A DNA stretch of 8,525 nt from Leptolyngbyaceae cyanobacterium SM1_3_5 (GTDB lineage Bacteria; Cyanobacteriota; Cyanobacteriia; Elainellales; Elainellaceae), in assembly GCA_012031475.1 (NCBI GenBank), contig JAAUTJ010000166.1:1-8525 (forward strand). Reading direction: 5' to 3'. Below the pieces are notes generated by a model. It searched no databases, was not told the origin of the DNA, and saw only the letters and a program-made list of their open reading frames with translations. Of the stretch, positions 6,801 to 8,525 are shown one piece after another. The translations under genes were made by a program, and so were the position numbers. The number at the start of each line of letters is the position of its first letter. The stretch's first letter is position 1.

Positions 6801-6825
6801 CCAAGGAATCTAACACCAAGGAATC
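6801..6825 (+). promoter_or_regulatory. Duplicated ribosome-binding sequence before ssb
   Basis: CCAAGGAATC occurs at 6801-6810 and again at 6816-6825, a perfect 10-bp direct repeat with a 15-base period. Each copy contains AAGGA. The downstream copy (AAGGA at 6818-6822) is six bases from the ATG at 6829 and decides that start. Confidence 0.7.
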
Positions 6826-6828
6826 ACT

Positions 6829-7188
6829 ATGAGCCTAAACGTTGTCACGCTGGTGGGTCGCTGCGGTGGCGATCCGGATGTGAAATATTTTGAGTCGGGT
6901 TCGGTCAAGTGCAGCCTGACACTGGCAATCAATCGTCCGACCAAAAACAAAGAAACTGATTGGTTTAACCTGGAAATCTGGGGCAAAACGGCGGAAGTGG
7001 CCGCCAACTATGTCCGCAAAGGCAGCTTGATCGGCGTCAGCGGATCGCTCAAGTTTGAACACTGGCAAGACCGCAGTACGGGAGTCGATCGCACCAAGCC
7101 CGTGATCAAGGTCGATCGCCTCGACCTACTTGGCTCAAAGCGTGAAAATGAAGCAGACATGAGCTACAGCCCCAGCGACGAGTTTTAG
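6829..7188 (+). CDS. ssb: Single-stranded DNA-binding protein
   Basis: This 119-residue OB-fold protein begins MSLNVVTLVGRCGGDPDVKY. It contains the family blocks SLTLAINRPTKNKETDWFNLEIWGKTAE and NYVRKGSLIGVSGSLKFEHW. Aromatic residues W45, F46, W51, F76 and W79 are candidates for stacking on single-stranded DNA. SSB coats single strands during replication, recombination and repair and recruits partners through an acidic tip. Here the tail after residue 105 is very short and ends SPSDEF, a reduced version of the usual DDDIPF-type ending. The short length is common in this cyanobacterial SSB type. The start is set by AAGGA six bases upstream. It is divergent from mreB, an arrangement I recall from Nostoc. 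The dyad at 6761-6774 suggests LexA control, and a hairpin terminator follows. This reading frame needs no repair. Confidence 0.95.
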   Translation: MSLNVVTLVGRCGGDPDVKYFESGSVKCSLTLAINRPTKNKETDWFNLEIWGKTAEVAANYVRKGSLIGVSGSLKFEHWQDRSTGVDRTKPVIKVDRLDLLGSKRENEADMSYSPSDEF

Positions 7189-7217
7189 GGTGGGGGTGTT
7201 TGGGTGTCGAGGGATGC

Positions 7218-7252
7218 GGGTGTCGGTGAGCAATCAGTAGCCGACACCTTTT
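7218..7252 (+). terminator. Probable intrinsic terminator of ssb
   Basis: A perfect 8-bp stem, GGTGTCGG (7219-7226) with CCGACACC (7241-7248), encloses a 14-base loop and is followed by TTTT (7249-7252). It begins 30 bases after the ssb stop. The T-run is short. A second dyad follows at 7260-7283 (GGGCGAT/ATCGCCC). Confidence 0.6.
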
Positions 7253-7289
7253 GTGGCAAGGGCGATTTTTCGGGCGATCGCCCTCTCCA

Positions 7290-7386
7290 AAATTACGAAG
7301 GTAGAAGCCTGGATCTTAAGTAGAAGAAGTTGCGATCGTTTTTGTTGAAACTGCTCGTTTAGTTGAATGTTTCCTACTCGTAATTT
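7290..7386. repeat. Imperfect inverted repeat, 97-bp span
   Basis: AAATTACGA-AG-GTAG (7290-7304) pairs with CTACTCGTAATTT (7374-7386). There are 13 complementary pairs with a 2-base bulge in the left arm. About 69 bases lie between the arms. It could be a structured leader or small RNA, or a tiny mobile-element relic; nothing decides between these. Confidence 0.5.
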
Positions 7387-7818
7387 GTAAATAAGGCGCT
7401 TGCGATCGCGCAATTTCTATCAGGAATTGATTGCTAACTAGGTCAGCTTAGAGCGAGTAAATCATCGCCTTGAAGTGCTGTAGCTGACAGTAAGAGCGAT
7501 CGATTAGAATTTTGAGAGTCGATATAAATATTTCTTGTTATCGACCCATATTTTGGTCAAACTGTCAAGTTAAGTTTTCGCAAAAATAGCAGACGTAGCT
7601 GCTTTCGCATTTATCAAGCATTGTAAAAATATATTTCGAGTTTCTTATCAATTTGTGTCAAAACGCCGGAAACTCCAGAATGAGCCAGCGTTTTCTGATA
7701 CAAAAACACATGTAGTCTTTTTGCGTACCTCAGCGTTTTTGCTCGCCCGAAGGCGGCGAAGCCATCGCCCTTTCCTGCTCCTCAATGGCGAAAGCAAAGC
7801 GTTCAGTCGTGTTCATCC

Positions 7819-7823
7819 AGGAG
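7819..7823 (+). promoter_or_regulatory. Ribosome binding site of chlH
   Basis: AGGAG lies nine bases before ATG 7833-7835. It sets the start at MFTHVKPTIRH, which is the usual N-terminus of cyanobacterial ChlH. Confidence 0.8.
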
Positions 7824-7832
7824 TCTCGCCAC

Positions 7833-8525
7833 ATGTTTACTCACGTCAAGCCCACGATCAGACATATCGAACCTGAAAACCTCCAAGGGCGATCGCTGAT
7901 CAAGGTGGTCTATGTCGTGCTAGAGCCGCAGTACCAAAGCGCTCTTTCGGGAGCCGTGCGCTCGATCAACAAGACGAATCCAAATTTGGCGATCGAAATT
8001 AGCGGCTATTTGCTCGAAGAACTCCGCAGCCCCGAAAACTACGAAGCTTTCCAGCAGGATGTTTCTCAGGCGAACATTTTCATCGCCTCGCTGATTTTCA
8101 TCGAAGATTTGGCCGATAAGGTGGTGGCTGCCGTTGAGCCACACCGGGACAAGTTGGATGCAGCGATCGTGTTTCCCTCGATGCCGCAGGTGATGCGCCT
8201 GAATAAGTTGGGTACTTTCTCGATGGCGCAACTGGGTCAGTCGAAGAGTGCGATCGCGCAGTTCATGCGGAAGCGCAAGGAAAAATCGGGCGCGGGATTC
8301 CAAGACGGAATGCTGAAGCTTTTGCAAACTTTGCCGAAGGTGCTGAAGTATCTGCCGATCGACAAAGCCCAAGATGCGCGAAACTTCATGCTCAGCTTTC
8401 AGTATTGGCTGGGCGGTTCGTCTGAGAACCTGGAAAATTTCCTGCTGATGCTGGTCGATAAGTATGTCGATGGCGCGAGCGGCAGGGAGAAAAGCCGCAC
8501 GTACCGCGATCCCGTCACCTATCCC
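7833..8525 (+). CDS. chlH: Magnesium chelatase subunit H, N-terminal part (3' end outside window)
   Basis: The first 231 residues of the large Mg-chelatase subunit are present; the family is about 1,330 residues long. ChlH binds protoporphyrin IX and, with the ChlI-ChlD AAA+ motor and Gun4, inserts Mg2+. This is the committed step to chlorophyll, at the cytosol/thylakoid surface. Diagnostic stretches are NPNLAIEISGYLLEELR, ANIFIASLIFIEDLADKVV, VFPSMPQVMRLNKLGTFSM and MLSFQYWLGGSSENLENFLL. Together they correspond to the N-terminal head domain (DUF3479). The metal- and porphyrin-binding body lies beyond the window. The start at 7833 is supported by AGGAG and by homologous starts. The frame is unbroken to the last base. 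The long non-coding region upstream suggests its own promoter and perhaps a regulated leader. Confidence 0.97.
   Translation, partial: MFTHVKPTIRHIEPENLQGRSLIKVVYVVLEPQYQSALSGAVRSINKTNPNLAIEISGYLLEELRSPENYEAFQQDVSQANIFIASLIFIEDLADKVVAAVEPHRDKLDAAIVFPSMPQVMRLNKLGTFSMAQLGQSKSAIAQFMRKRKEKSGAGFQDGMLKLLQTLPKVLKYLPIDKAQDARNFMLSFQYWLGGSSENLENFLLMLVDKYVDGASGREKSRTYRDPVTYP

Larger units (their letters stand above)
7253..7832. other. Long chlH upstream region, no recognisable gene
   Basis: About 580 bases hold no protein-like frame on either strand. The part from 7505 to 7660 is AT-rich and is the likeliest place for the chlH promoter, though no complete -35/-10 pair stands out. Dyads are at 7260-7283, 7290-7386 and 7442-7488 (GTCAGCT/AGCTGAC). 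HIP1 octamers occur in the 7272-7283 palindrome and near 7404. Bases 7746-7773 are a GC-rich, self-complementary patch. Confidence 0.55.

Noticed and set aside
7655..7876. A 73-codon plus-strand frame running into chlH
   Set aside because: It overlaps the strongly supported chlH start in another frame and has a random, arginine- and serine-rich composition.
7920..8372. A 150-codon minus-strand frame opposite chlH
   Set aside because: It is antisense to highly conserved chlH coding sequence, with no motif or ribosome binding site.

Overview
The window reads as chromosomal DNA from a cyanobacterium. It is rich in the HIP1 octamer GCGATCGC (at least a dozen copies by eye). It carries the 5' part of chlH (Mg-chelatase large subunit). 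It also has the cyanobacterial arrangement of ssb facing away from an mreB-mreC-mreD cluster. Genus cannot be fixed from this; a Leptolyngbya-like lineage is only a guess.

Layout. At 1-96 is the tail of an unidentified plus-strand gene. It converges on a minus-strand AIM24/TIGR00266-family gene (105-820). A divergent spacer leads to a 33-residue single-pass membrane protein gene (1027-1128) with a good Shine-Dalgarno. Bases 1129-1685 hold no convincing gene, but contain two 13-bp tandem/inverted repeat clusters. A GH3-family (auxin-conjugase-like acyl-adenylating) gene fills 1686-3373. A spacer with a coding-like remnant follows, then a stand-alone receiver-domain response regulator (3573-3971). 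On the minus strand, running leftwards, are mreB (6492-5454), mreC (5345-4570) and mreD (4573-3995), with a GTGA start/stop overlap between mreC and mreD. The mreB-ssb spacer carries a sequence that fits the cyanobacterial LexA operator consensus in front of ssb (6829-7188). A hairpin terminator follows ssb, then about 580 bp without a recognisable gene, then chlH (7833 to the window end).

How the genes relate. MreB, MreC and MreD form the membrane-linked elongation scaffold that directs lateral cell-wall synthesis. SSB coats single-stranded DNA in replication and repair, and the operator suggests SOS control. ChlH starts chlorophyll synthesis. GH3, AIM24 and the response regulator have no visible functional link to these.

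Sequence quality. Four genes (AIM24, GH3, mreC, mreB) each need one or two single-base indels corrected to read as full-length proteins, six events in all. Four of these fall in A or T runs of five or more. There are no accompanying nonsense mutations, and protein conservation resumes immediately in the new frame. The simplest reading is residual sequencing or assembly error, not gene decay. Coordinates below span the intended full genes. No CRISPR array, transposase, rRNA or tRNA was seen.
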